64,000 bases of DNA from Larix kaempferi (taxonomy: Eukaryota; Streptophyta; Pinopsida; Pinales; Pinaceae): NCBI GenBank assembly GCA_027924585.1, contig BSBM01000140.1:9667501-9731500 (forward strand). Direction: 5' to 3'. Positions 33,204 through 45,080 of the stretch are shown piece after piece; positions within the stretch are counted from its first letter, which is position 1, and the number at the start of each line of letters is the position of its first letter. A model generated the notes under the pieces. The model had not been told where the DNA came from. It saw only the letters and a list, made by a program, of their open reading frames with translations, and searched no databases. A program made the position numbers and the translations under genes.

Positions 33204-33925
33204 TGGGTTTCGAAGAGGACCAAAGGGTTGGAGGTTTTTGTTTCATAGAGATTACTGCTCTGCGCCTGTATTTGAACTCGGCCTCTTAATTCAATGAGAA
33301 GACCCAATTCTGGAGCTTGAGATTACTGTGATGTGTGTTCTGATGTCTTTAATTTCCTGTGTATGTGTTCTTGCTTTGTATTTCCATTGATTGTTTACTT
33401 ATGCAGTACCTAAAGATCAAGATTACATGGTCTGGAATTCATGCCCACATTCTCTAGATGCATATGACTAGGTATTCCACCCTTTTCCTCTTGAAGTTGC
33501 AGGTTAGAATTCATTTGTAAATGCTCTGACCTTGTAATGGAACTTGTCCCCTTTTTCTTCCTTCACCTGCTGATCATTTTGACTTGAAAGAACCCCATCT
33601 ACCTTTCCTCTTGCCTCTGCAATTATGGTCTAAATCTATCATTGGTGACAGTAAACCCACCAAAGTTGACTCCATGCCCAACTGTTCCCCTGTTGTTAAC
33701 CCCAACCAAACGAAAGCATTCCTTTAATTCATTGTTTTGAAGGTCTAGCCACCACTCTTACCAAATCCCATCCCATTCAATCTATATCCCGTTGCTGGAA
33801 GAACTAAAGAGAGATCCCTCTCTATGGTTGGAAAGGCTAGTTTCCATCCACTAAATATTGGTTTGTAACAGTTACCTCATGGTCTTTCCTGCCACAACCC
33901 AGGAAAATCTTGAATGATAACATTC

Positions 33926-33941
33926 TGGCGACTCCACTGGG
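33926..33941 (+). promoter_or_regulatory. Primer binding site (tRNA-Arg type)
   Basis: TGGCGACTCCACTGGG begins three bases after the LTR end. It matches the complement of a plant tRNA-Arg 3' end including CCA. Confidence 0.8.
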
Positions 33942-34481
33942 AAGAATCTCTGGTTTTCACAGTATCAAATAGGACCTCTAAGGGAAAATAGAGAGTCTGA
34001 AGTTCCAAGGTTGTATTATTTTCCCTTGCGACTCCAACTATCAAACTGTTGATTCCACTGGAGAGTGAACTTACTGTAGAAGGATATGGAAAAACGTTGT
34101 GGAAAAATTAGGTACTCAAGTGTGAGGTTTCTCCAAGATATTTTATTTTTCTTTATCATTTATTTCCTGTCCTTTCCTGAGTTTATCAAAATAATCTTCC
34201 ATGGTTTATTGCATTCCAAAAAAGACTATCCATCCCCTTTTGTACATCCATCATTACAGACTGCAGATATATCTTCATCTTGCACACCTAGTTTTGACCA
34301 TGATTAGCCTTGTGAGCCCCATAATACCAAAGTTGATGATGCACTCTCTGTACAAGGTATTTCTCCATTAAACATGTCCTTTTCTTTATCTAAAAAAGAG
34401 GCACATGCCATAGAGAGTGTCTCTTCATTTTTAAGGACTGAACCTTCCCCATTTAGGTCTAGATCTGAAATAGATTTATGA

Positions 34482-36581
34482 GAAGCCTTGTTTGACCAAA
34501 GAAGGTTCCAAACCCATTGTCTGAGGGCTTTGTGGGAAAATTTACAAGCCCTAGAGGCAAATAGTGGCCTATTTTCCTTCGCTAAAGCTGCTAGCAAAAG
34601 TACCCAAGTCCTGATTACTCCTCGTACCGTTCCCAACATTACCGATGTAGTACCTGGTGTTACTCCTGCTGCTTCAAAAACTCCCTCTGCTTCCAAGCAA
34701 AACCTAAGATCTATGGCTGCCAGCTATGCCCCTTTATACCTCCTAGCCAATCTCAATGACCTACCTATGGGCTATGCCCAACACCTTGTGAGATTTGATG
34801 GGGAAGGAGAAGGTTGTGCACAACAAAATGTCGACCGACTTAATGATTTTATAGACCTAGAAGAGGTGGATGAAAATGATATCAAGATGAAGTTATTTTC
34901 CCAAAGTCTTGCAGGAGAGGTGAAGAAGTGGTTCAAAACCCTTCCGAATGGAGGAATTTCTACCTATCAGAGATTTGAATAGGATTTCCTGGCCAGATGG
35001 CAGGATAAACCAAATCTTCTCCAAATTCTCACTCAATATGAAAACACAAAGAAAACCAATTTTGAAACTATTTGAGAGTTTTCAGCTAGATTCATGAGGA
35101 TGTATAATTCTATCCCGGTAGAAATCAAGCCTCCTGTAGGGGCAGCCAAGCTTCATTATGCTAATTTTTTTGACAGTGAATTTGCTCTCATATTGAGAGA
35201 AAGGAGATCTGCCACTCTGTCTGATGTACTAAAAGATGTTGTAGAAGTAGAAGCTAATTTGATGGCCTCAGGTAAAATGAGGCACATAAATGAAGCTGAG
35301 AAAAAGGGATCTAATGAAGTTATCCAACCTTCCACATACCAATCCATTGACACCAAATTTGAGAAGATGATGAGGACTATGGAAAGGCTGGTGTATAGGA
35401 TCTCCCTTGACAATAGGCCTCCTGCCAGAGAAAACCTAGAGCCTCAAGCTCGAAATGATAATTACAGGAGGCCTCTTTCCCCACGGGGAAGACCGAGAGA
35501 TCCTAGGAATGGTGAAAATCAACCAATCAAAACACCTTTTGTTGAGGACTTAATAGAGGGAGAAGAAGGGTATAATGATCTGTTTGCTAAAGATTATAAC
35601 CAGCAAGATCTTGTTACATATTTTACTGTTGACAACTCTCAAGAAGATTTCAATCTACCCATATATGATGAAGATGGGTGTGATTATATGTGCAGTTTAC
35701 TTAAACAACCAACTGGATATCTTGAAAGTTTTCAGTCATTTATTAAAGGGAATCAGCCTACAGTTCATAATCACAATGATGCGAACAAGGAAAATAGTAA
35801 ACCTGGTGAAGGAGACACTTTACCCTTTTTTTTTTCTTCATTTGAGTTGTTGTGAGAGATTTCTAGGGCTACTAATAAAAAACAGGAATATGAGCCTATG
35901 GAAAATTACATAGGGTTTCCAGAAGTGGATAATGAGATATGTAGATAGCAATGGTCACAAGATCCTTATGTTCAATGTCAGATGCCTTCTCTGGAGGATG
36001 AATAAAAGAGTGAGAATAGTTGTTCATTATTTCCTTTAAACTTTCCTTTCTCTGAGATATTCAAAGGAACACATGAGAATAAAGAATTTGAAATCCCTTG
36101 TTTTGAAACCCTAGACTATAGCCCAACTTATGATGATTATAATGAAGAAATGCAGGAAAATAATGAAGAGAAGAAGCTATCCTCAGGTGCTTCTGAACAA
36201 CAGGTTTTGGTTAAGTCAAGTTCTCTAGACAATCAATATCAGGTTTTTGCTGGACAGTTGAATGGCGTTCCAATTGATGAATGTCCAAAATACATGAACT
36301 TCTTTTCTGACATACGGGATCAAGAAAGTGATCAGATTGTTGCTATATGTTGTGAAAATAATTTTAGTCAAGAATCAGCTGCTATGAAAGAAAGACCTAG
36401 CATATTTCCTCATGTTTGTGAACCGGGAAAGGCCTTAGATGTAGATTGTCCCTCCCTCTTTATTGATCAACAAGTGGCGTTCACTCATGCTTTTCAAGAT
36501 CCTTTTGAATCCTTGTTAGAGACATCAAAGAAAGAGTTTTTAACAGTTGGCCCAGAATCAGTCAGTGAAATGGGTTCTTAA
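34482..36581 (+). pseudogene. Gag-like polyprotein of the Tat/Ogre-like element
   Basis: A single reading frame spans about 700 codons and is cut by stops at 34980, 35073, 35853, 35946 and 36003. All pieces stay in phase, so no frameshift is needed. The first part has a gag core: LVRFDGEGEG, LFSQSLAGEVKKWFKTLP, FLARWQD, FSARFMRMYNSIP and an AEVEAN-like helix. A basic stretch RGRPRDPRNGE precedes a long acidic, low-complexity tail to 36581. I see no CCHC knuckle and no protease. The true start is probably upstream of the stop at 34479-34481. Stops without frameshifts suggest relatively recent decay. Confidence 0.8.
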
Positions 36582-36754
36582 AAAAGGATGAGTTTTAAGA
36601 GTGATTCAAATCCTCAGTTTGAGTTGTCACAGTTTAGATTTCTTTTTTCCGATTGGAGGACTTGAATGCATGGTTCAGTCAAATATCCAGTTTTTGGATT
36701 GGTTACATTGGCACTTTAGCATCACTTGATTCTGGATGTATTCCACCAAGTTAG

Positions 36755-37520
36755 TGTGATAATCTGCAAGGGATCTAGCAACTGTAACAAACTCACAATC
36801 AAACTCTTAAGTATGTTGCAAAGAAGAAGAGAAGGAGACACTCAATAATCACTCATAAACACAGAATAATTAACAATAACAGTATCATACAATGAATAAT
36901 AAATGTATAGAATGTGATACAATAATCTATGATGAAGCATCATATAGGATTCGAATTAGCCAAGTAGGGCATTCGAATCTGAGCTCAAAGTATAGCTTGG
37001 ATAACTATGGAGACATCATCCAGTTAGTAGTATCATTCATAAATGGTAAGAGTCGGTCAAGTGTGTCTAACTGAGTCTAACATAACCATCTAGGCATAAA
37101 TCCGGGAATGGAGACTCCAAGGGGAGCGCATGAGGCTGTCATAGGGTCAAGTGGCACTCCAAAACTAGCTAACTAGGAGCTACAGGTAGTTAGGATGAGC
37201 AATTAGTGGAAGAACTACTCAATCCACGCACTAACTGAGTGATAACTCCCGGTAGGTGAGATAAGGTGCCCTAACTGAATGATAACTGAGGGTAGGTGAG
37301 TAAAGGCACACTAACTGAGTGTGGTAGGTGAGAAAGGTGCACTTTCCATGCAGAACAATCAAGAAGGGCGCATCAGGTAGGTAGGAGGCCAAATGGGGGC
37401 TGTAGACAGGCTCTGGAGAGCTAGAAGCAAGCTCTAGGTGCTGGGGAGACCACCATGATGATGACTGGATGCATGCAGTGGCATGCAAAATATAAAAATG
37501 ATGGTGTGAATATTCTAACA
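36755..37520 (-). repeat. 3' LTR of nested copia-type element
   Basis: 766 bp. Internally it carries diverged short repeats of (C)TAACTGAGTGATAACT type near 37225-37330. Confidence 0.92.
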
Positions 37521-37685
37521 CCCCCCCACAAGCTATACTATGAGATAATAACTGAAAATAGTAAGATAGGGCACTGGTGACTAAGACCAAAGGTCACCCC
37601 ATACAATCAATCTAAATAAACTAAGTGAGGAAAGAGGGAAAACCCAGTGGGAAGAAATACCTCCCTCAAAATAGACTGAAAGATG

Positions 37686-38966
37686 CTAATGAAGCATATC
37701 GTCTCTCACCCCTGAAGGAGGTAAGTGTCCTTCTTTTCCGAAGAAGGCTCGATCGATCTGAGATGGATCATAAATGTGAGAAGGATGGAACCTTCCATTC
37801 TGAAAATCTGATCTGGTTCTTCTATGATCATGTGGATCACCAACCAAATCACCGACAGATCGGAGTGTAGTGGTTGTCCATCGAGGAAGAGGAGGAGTAT
37901 TAGGTGAGAGATATTCAGGTTCTTGTGGATCTGGATCTCCCATTCGCTCATCTTCATCATCAGTTGTTACACCTTTAGGCTCTTGTGGATATGGATCTAG
38001 CATTCCATCATCATCATCTCCATATTCATATTCTGAATATGAAATATCATGTGAAGATGCATCTACAGCTGGCTCATCATCACATCCAAACTCTGAATCT
38101 GAAATCTCATGTGAAGAAGCAAGTACAACTGGCTCATCATCACATACAAACTCTGAATCTGAAATCTCATATGATAATGCTTCACTCTCTTGATCATCAA
38201 TCAAAGGAGGAGGTATCTTCCTTTTGGGAAGAAGTGGATCATGCTGCAAAAACATAATATCAAGATCATCATGAAGCATGTGATTTGAACCAACTGAGGT
38301 AGAATCAAAATCATGAATGTGTAGATAGTTCCTTGATATCTCCTTTGAATCAACATAGGTGAGATCATAACCAAAGAAACTATGACATGATGATGGTGAA
38401 TCTTCAACAAGATCACTGGTGGATGCAATAGTGGTGGTGGCCCATGAACCAATAGGTGCTAGATCTTCGGGTTCTTGTGGATCTGGATCTAGCATTCTCT
38501 CAAAAAGAGTTATCTTCCTCTTGGGAAGAAATGAATCATACTCCAAAAACATGTGCTTGAGTTCTCCAACAATGGATGAAAGCAAATCAGATCCAAGACT
38601 TGGAAGATGGTTTCTCATGATCTCCTTTGAACCAACAGGGGTGAAATCAAAACCAAAATCACAAAAAGGTGCATGAGTCATGAACCCAAGCGAATGATAG
38701 AGTCTTCCATCTTTGGTGAAACTCTGAAAACAGGTTCCAATGACCAAATAGGAGTCCAAAGAAAGCATTTGATGAGGGAGAGCAAATGCATTACCTTCCA
38801 AATCTGATTTTACCTTCAAAATACTCAGTAGGTCATCATCTTGCACATCAACAGGTGCATCAACTCCATGAAAGTGTATGTAGTTCTTTGATATCTCCTT
38901 TGAACCAGCAGGGGTGAGATCATTATCAAAAGAACTATGACATAATGGTGATGGCTTGAACTTCAA
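37686..38966 (-). pseudogene. Acidic repeat protein of nested element, C-terminal 426 aa
   Basis: Open from about 38990 to the stop at 37686. It is rich in D, E and S with recurring modules: DVQDDDLLSIL, DSYLVIGTCFQSFT and GRLYHSL; SKEI.RN near 38900, 38620 and 38345; DPDPQEPE three times; SHEISDSEFGCDDEP three times. The end (PRWTTTTLRSVGDLVGDPHD, then HRRTRSDFQ) looks like the linker that follows integrase in copia polyproteins. The protein therefore seems to fuse a gag start to a pre-RT linker through a new repetitive middle. It continues, after a 1-nt frameshift near 39012, the frame at 38996-39679. Confidence 0.75.
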
Positions 38967-38995
38967 ATCAGATCCAATAATTTGAGGATGGTTTC

Positions 38996-39679
38996 TTATG
39001 ATCTCCTTTGACCAACAAGGGTGAGATCAAAACCAAAATCACAAGGATATGTATGAGACTTGAACTCAAGCGAATGATACAGTCTTCCATATTCAGTGAA
39101 TCTCTGAAAACATGTGCCAATGACCAAATAGGAGTCCATAGGAAGATTTTGATCAAGGAGGGTGAATGCATTGCCTCCCGAATCTTCCAAGATGCTTAGT
39201 AGGTCATCATCTTGCACATCAGCAAGCTCATGGGAAGTAGAGATTTCAAAGATCTCTTCAACTTCTAGAGTAGTAACTGACATCTTTTTCTCAGAGTTCA
39301 AATCAAAGGATGGATCAACTGAAACCATGTGTTGTACTTCGACTTCATCTTGAACAACTTCATCATGGAGGATGAGACAGGCCGAATCATGAATAGAGAG
39401 AGAACTGGAGGAAGTATCACTGGGTTTGTTTTCCAAATGGCTAGCATCAACCTCTTCCTCCTGATTTCCAAATAATCTGTCCAATCTAGTCCATAGATCA
39501 CTTGGATGTTCATCAAGATCAATGAGGTATTCCATATTGGAAAACATAGTAATGCATATGCTTCTTGAGGCTCCGTCACAAGCATCAAGCCAATCTTCTT
39601 TCTCTCCATTAGAAGAAAAATATCTCTTAATACCAGTACACACATCAGAAAGACCATGTCTCTTCAGATATGATGTCAT
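38996..39679 (-). pseudogene. Acidic repeat protein of nested element, N-terminal 227 aa
   Basis: It starts MTSYLKRHGLSDVCTGIKRY. The first 75 residues look like a copia gag N-terminus (W.DACDGASRSICITMFSNM, then SDLWTRLDRLFGNQ). A first copy of the DVQDDDLLSIL...GRLYHSLEF module follows. The frame runs into a stop at 38996, because plus-strand GATCTCCTTTGACC lacks one A present in the sister repeats (GATCTCCTTTGAACC). In gag relatives the protein begins further upstream; a CT-rich run near 39710 may hold another indel. Confidence 0.75.
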
Positions 39680-40047
39680 CTTTGGTTTCCAATCATCATA
39701 GTTGAATGGAGAGAGAGAGAAGGAACTCCTTCCAGATACATAGAAGATGTTTGTTCAATTCGAATCTACTGCTGCAACTGCAGAAAACTTCGAAACCTGC
39801 AAAACAAGAAGAGTTTTTTCTTATGGTGAATGCTACACTTCGACTGAACACTACCTTTTGAACACTGAGCACATAGACTAAGTCCTTCACACCTAGCTAG
39901 AACTCACTGGATTTCTCCAATGAATTCAAGTAATAGCACCAGGATTTTCTATGGAAACTCAGAGGCTTCTGGTGCTCAAGTGAAAGATAACTGCTCAAAG
40001 AAATGCTGCAACTGCTGCAATGGCTACAATTCGAATAGATGGTTCTT

Positions 40048-40059
40048 GCTATGATACCA
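40048..40059 (-). promoter_or_regulatory. Primer binding site of nested element
   Basis: The minus strand reads TGGTATCATAGC, one mismatch to the iMet site, abutting the 5' LTR. Confidence 0.85.
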
Positions 40060-40824
40060 TGTGATAATCTACAAGGGATCTAACAACTGTAACAAACTCA
40101 CAATCAAACTCTCAAGTATGTTGCAAAGAAGAAGAGAAGGAGACACTCAATAATCACTCAAAAACACAGAATAATGAACAATAACAGTATCATACAATAA
40201 ATAATGAATGTAAAGAATGTGATATAATAATCTAATGATGAAGCATCATATAGGATTCGAATTATCCAAGTAGGGAATTCGAATCTGAGCTCAAAGTCTA
40301 TCTTGGATAACTATGGAGACATCATTTAGTCAGTAGTATCAGTCATAAATGGTAAGAGTCAGTCAAGTGTGTCCAATTGAGTCTAACATAACCATCTAGG
40401 CATAAATCAGGGAATGGAGACTCCAAGGGGAGCACATGAGGCTATCATAGGGTCAAGTGGCACTCCAAAACTAGATAACTAGGAGCTACAGGTAGTTAGG
40501 ATGAGCAATCAGTGGAAGAACTACTCAATCCATGCACTAACTGGGTGATAACTCCCGGTAGATGAGATAAGGTGCCCTAACTGAGTGATAACTGAAGGTA
40601 GGTGAGTAAAGGTGCACTAACTGAGTGCAGTAGGTGAGAAAGGCGCACTTACCATGCAAAATATTCATGAAGGGCGCATCAAGTAGGTAGGAGGACAAAT
40701 GGGGGTTGTAGACGGGATCTGGAGAGCTATAAGTAAGCTCTAGGTGCTGGGGAGACCACCATGATGATGACTGGATGCATGCGGGCATGCAAAATATAAA
40801 AATGATGGTGTGAATATTCCAACA
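40060..40824 (-). repeat. 5' LTR of nested copia-type element
   Basis: 765 bp, TG...CA ends, next to the PBS. Confidence 0.92.
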
Positions 40825-41128
40825 GTTAGGGTAGGTAGATATGAAGAATAAGATCAGCAGTATGAGCATATTTTTCGACAATAAATGTCTTCAGTTTTTG
40901 AATTTGAGTTTGTATATATTTCAAGAAGGTTTTGAAGTTAGCTCAGTTTTCAGTAGTGTATGATGGCTTCAGTTTCGGTTTGCAGTTTGGGTTCCTGTAT
41001 GGCTGCAAATTTTTCAGAGTTGGGAGCAAGTTACAGATAGATGTTTTGGAATTATCAAAGGGATTAGGTCACTAGTATACATGTTCTTTCTACCTTGCAG
41101 AGAGGATAGCATCCCTGGTTGGAGCCAC

Positions 41129-42914
41129 TGTTAACACCTATTATAGTTTCCACCAAGGAAGGTAGAGGAAAGCCCCAAGGTCACCCATCGACCTGTTGCA
41201 CCAAATAAAGAGTCAGGAAACCCAAAAATAGCTAAGTTTCGAGCAAATCCAAGCTATATGACCGAGCCATAGTAAGAAAATGAGAAAAAACAACGCAACA
41301 TGGCTCTTCCGTAGAAAAAACTATCAATAAATGCTTCTTCCGCAACCAAAGAAGATTTGACAAACAGGATTGAATGGCGGGGTCAGATCGGCGGTTGAAA
41401 ATGCGTTCCGTAAGCAGGTTTCTGAGTTCCGCATCCCGCATTGCGGATTGCGGATTGCGGAACAACAATTTTTTGAGGATATAAAAAGTAGGGTTTCTAA
41501 TTCCCGCAATCCACATTGCGGATTGCAGATTGTGGAAAAGCAACCTTCCAAGGGGCGAAAAAGTGAGTTTCTGAATCCCGCATTCCGCATTGCGGATTGC
41601 GGATTGCGGAAAGGCCATTTTCCAAGGGGGCAAAAAAGTGAGTTTCTGAATCCCGCATTTCACATTGAGGATTGCGGATTGTGGAAAGGTCATTTTTCAA
41701 GAACGCAAAAAGAAAGTTTATGAATCCCGCGTCTCGCATTGCGGATTGCGGAAGGGAAATTTTCCGGCATGCATAAAATTGAGTTTCTGAATCTCGCCTC
41801 TTGCATTGCGGATTGCGGAAAGGTCAGTTTTCATAAAGCACAAGATGGATATTCTGAATCCCGCAGTCTGCATTGCGGATTACGGAAAGGTAATTGCGAA
41901 TCGAAAGAATTTTTACAAAGCAAATCGCAGCCACAGGGAATTAAGATTTTCACAGAAAAATGGCGCGTTTGAGAGCAGCGAGGGGGTCTGTTTCAGTTAC
42001 CTATCCTAATCAACCTAAATCGGCGGCCTTCATGGCCCAATGGTGCACCGCCAACGCAAATGATTCCCTTCCTTCACGCATGACAGAATCATAGGTTGTT
42101 GATTCGGGCGGCCCAGCTCAAGCGGCCTCATCATTACCAGTCTGAGTTTTTTCTGAATCAGTTAAGATATTTTGATGCTTTGTAAGCCTATAAAGGCAGG
42201 TTACGAAGAGGACCAAAGGGTTGGAGGTTTTTGTTTCAGAGAGATTACTACCATGCACTTGTATTTGAAATCGGCCTCTTAATTCAATGAGAAGACCCGA
42301 TTCTGGAACTTGAGATTCCTATGATGTGTGTTTTGATGTCTTTAATTTCCTGTGTATGTCTTCTTGCTTTGTTTTTCCATTGATTGTTTACTTTTGCAGT
42401 ACCTAAAGATCAAGATTACATGGTTTGGAATTCATGCCCACATTCTCCATATGCATATGACTAGGTATTCCACCCTTTTCCTCTTGAATTTGCAGGTTAG
42501 AATTCATTTGTAAATGCTCTGACCTTGTAATGGAACTTGTCCCCTTTTGTTGCCTTCACCTGCTGATCATTTCGACTTGAAAGAACCCCATCTACCTTGC
42601 CTCTTGCCTCTGCAATTGTGGTCTGAATCTGTCATTGGTGACAGTAAACCCACCGAAGTTGACTCCATGCCCAACTGTCCTCCTGTTCTTAACCCCAACC
42701 AAACGAAAACATTCCTTTAATTCATTGTTTTGAAGGTCTAGCCACCACTTTTACCAAATCCCACTCCATTCAAGCTATATCCCGTTGCTGGAAGCACTAA
42801 AGAGAGATCACTCTCTGTGGTTGGAAAGGCTAGTTTCTATCCACTAAAGTTGGTTCGCAACAGTTACCTCATGGTCTTTCCTGCCACAACCCAGGAAAAT
42901 CTTGAGTGATAACA
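41129..42914 (+). repeat. 3' LTR of gag-only element
   Basis: 1,786 bp, matching 32115-33922 along its length. The minisatellite lies at 41415-41895 and a TATA-like CCTATAAAGG at 42187-42196. The region just upstream (40830-41128) has no strong purine tract; AGAGAGGATAG near 41100 is the best candidate. Confidence 0.9.
41415..41895 (+). repeat. Hairpin-forming minisatellite in 3' LTR
   Basis: The same units as in the 5' LTR, with different base changes and the 8-bp TTGCGGAT core sometimes doubled. The short open frames across it are by-products of the repeat. Confidence 0.88.
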
Positions 42915-45068
42915 CCCCCCAACATAACCCCCATAAAACTATGGGAGCTTAATATTTTGAAGTTCCATGGAAATGTTTTGGGAGTAGGTTCTTGCTCTAA
43001 GTTCCTTTATACCTATGGATTACCCTCCTATTATAGAGTGGGATCCACTTCAACCTTAGCCACTCTTAGAAGTCCCTTTAGTGTCTCATTTATTGCCTCA
43101 AAAGAGTGCATTATGATATCCATCTTAGGTGAGGATGCTAACAATTATGACGTTGGTGGTTCAGGTGACAGTTTCACCCAACCCTGATTCCAAAATGTCC
43201 TAACCATACTAATTTTACATAACAATATAAGGTTCATCAATTAAGGGTTCAATTCATATTGTTAAATTATCTATATGCATGCACACACACAACTATGCAT
43301 AGGTGTAATTTTCTCTTACATTCATTCATAACAAGCATATCACTTAAGGCAAAGTGGTTTTAGGTCAAGGAGGTCAATATAATAACATAATTTCGTTCTT
43401 TCCCTCGGTACTACATCATCTCTATAACTTCGCTAGTTACCAAATGTCATATCTAAACTTCCTGATACACATCGATGCTAGGTCAATTGCTAGAATCCCA
43501 AACTCTATTTGAATCCATATAAATAATTAAATAATTGCCCCATTATTTAATTATTTTAATTTACCTCATAATTATGTGTATTTATAATTTAATTATTATA
43601 ATTCATAATTAAAAATGTGAAATATATAAAATCTAATTTGTTAAGCTATGTTTTAATAAAAAAGTAAAAAAATAAATTTATTTATTTATTAAATATAATA
43701 ATTTCAATTTCAATAATTTAAAATAAACATAAAATAAATAAATGAGGTTTAACTCAGGAAAAGTTTAGAAATAGTAAATTCATTTACCTAGGTCATTACA
43801 TGAGTCCCATAGATCCTTACGGGCTCTGTCCACCTGTCCCCAAACATATTATTAAATAAAAAAGGGTTATGGGAATACATAACCCTCCCTTCTCCTCTTT
43901 CCATTTATTTCAGTCGTGAATGTTTTTAGTCTAGTATCTCTACCAATATTTTGAAGGTTTCATAGCTTCGGGATATGGCCCTGGTTTTCCCTTACATCTT
44001 CATTCTTTCTCAAGTTCATGGTGGCAGTTAGCCCTAGTTGTCCCTTACGTCTTTCATTCTTCCTCAAGTTCATGGTAGTGGTTTCCTCCAGTCTTGCAGG
44101 TGCAGAGGTTTCAAGTTTCAATGTTGTCTCCTCCTTTCTATTATGATTTTTCTCATGTGGTCTATAGATCTAAAGCCTGACTTCCATATTCTATTTGACT
44201 CAAGAAAAACTCTCTTATCTTCCTTTATTGCTCTCTTAACATGTTTTTTTTGTTGTTCCATTGTTTTTTTAAACAATCTGTTTTTAGCAAGCAGGGGTGG
44301 CCCTTAAGGCTTGGTCCCCTCCCATGTGGCCACAATAGCCATGGTCGTGGTGGCCTACAAAACCCACAACATATATATTACAACCATGGAAACCATGGCT
44401 ACAAACCTTCCATCATTTTTTTTTGTTTTAGTTTTAGTTTATTAGTTTTTGTTTATCATTTTTAAATTCATTTTTTTCCTTTTTTTGAAATGTTCACATA
44501 TATATATATATATATATATAAATTTGTAAGAGATTTTCAAAAACCTTAACCTATGTATTCACGTTTCCCTTGCCTCTTATAAGTAACAATATGTTCTTTT
44601 ATAAAAAAATCTTAGATCGTTTTTTGTTTTTTTGTTTTGGTCACAGATGCTATAAGATAGGTTTATAAAAGGATGAAGGCTTCAATTTAATCCAATTATG
44701 GGGGCTACAAAGCTCTTTTATCTTTTCTTCTTAAGGTAGCCCCTCATTGGCTTGCTAAAACTCTGCGATATATAAGGAACCTTGTTCCACTTGTTGGATT
44801 TTCTTATGTAATAGGTTAATTATGTATAAGTTTATTTCTACTATTTGATAAATAAATAAATAAATTCTAGGCATATAATTGTTCTAGGTTATGATTGTTT
44901 ATATGGTTACCACTTTTTCCTTTCTGGGTTATGATCCTAGTTGGTTTTGTGTCAGACTACTTATTTTTAAAGTTGTAATACAAGTTGTGTATAGATTCAA
45001 TCTACACTTAATTTAAAATTTTAACATTCAACACAACTAGGCCTTTAAGGCTCCAATTTTAGAATTGG
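42915..45068. other. Unassigned sequence between two LTRs
   Basis: No recognisable domain. It includes AT-rich DNA (43500-43790), a (TA)n run at about 44501-44520, and the PBS side of the LTR at 45081. By position it may be the leader or gag region of a minus-strand gypsy element, but I could not read a gag. The 93-codon plus frame at 42906-43187 has no family resemblance and starts inside the LTR, so I do not call it. Confidence 0.35.
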
Positions 45069-45080
45069 GCTCTGATACCA
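45069..45080 (-). promoter_or_regulatory. Primer binding site (iMet type)
   Basis: The minus strand reads TGGTATCAGAGC, immediately adjacent to the LTR at 45081. Confidence 0.85.

Larger units (their letters stand above)
32115..33922 (+). repeat. 5' LTR (1.8 kb) of gag-only element
   Basis: Ends TG...CA, adjacent to the PBS. It contains a hairpin minisatellite (32400-32895) and a TATA-like box. The right LTR is 1,786 bp. Confidence 0.9.
36755..40824 (-). mobile_element. Non-autonomous copia-type element nested in the gag-only element
   Basis: LTRs 36755-37520 and 40060-40824 (766 and 765 bp, TGTGATAATC...CAACA ends) with a perfect GTTAG duplication at 36750-36754 and 40825-40829. A PBS at 40048-40059 and a C-rich tract (PPT on the minus strand) at 37521-37527 show minus orientation. 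The 2.5-kb interior holds one protein of about 650 codons, split by a 1-nt deletion, with no protease, integrase, RT or RNase H. The LTRs differ by about one base in twenty over the first 240 bases by eye. Confidence 0.92.
32115..42914 (+). mobile_element. Gag-only Tat/Ogre-like LTR element
   Basis: LTRs at 32115-33922 and 41129-42914 (TGTTAACACC...TGATAACA) enclose a PBS, one long gag-like frame and a short 3' part; no pol domain is seen. The flanks are CCCCT and CCCCC, a 5-bp duplication with one mismatch. The PBS TGGCGACTCCACTGGG is complementary to the 3' end of a plant tRNA-Arg, as in Tat/Ogre-type gypsy elements. A 4-kb copia-type element sits in the 3' internal region. Without pol it would need enzymes from an autonomous relative, like published gag-only plant LTR elements. 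Confidence 0.88.

Noticed and set aside
37870-38257. Plus-strand S/H-rich frames over the nested element
   Set aside because: They are the antisense of the acidic repeat protein on the minus strand.
42906-43187. 93-codon plus frame
   Set aside because: It starts within the LTR end and has no recognisable domain.
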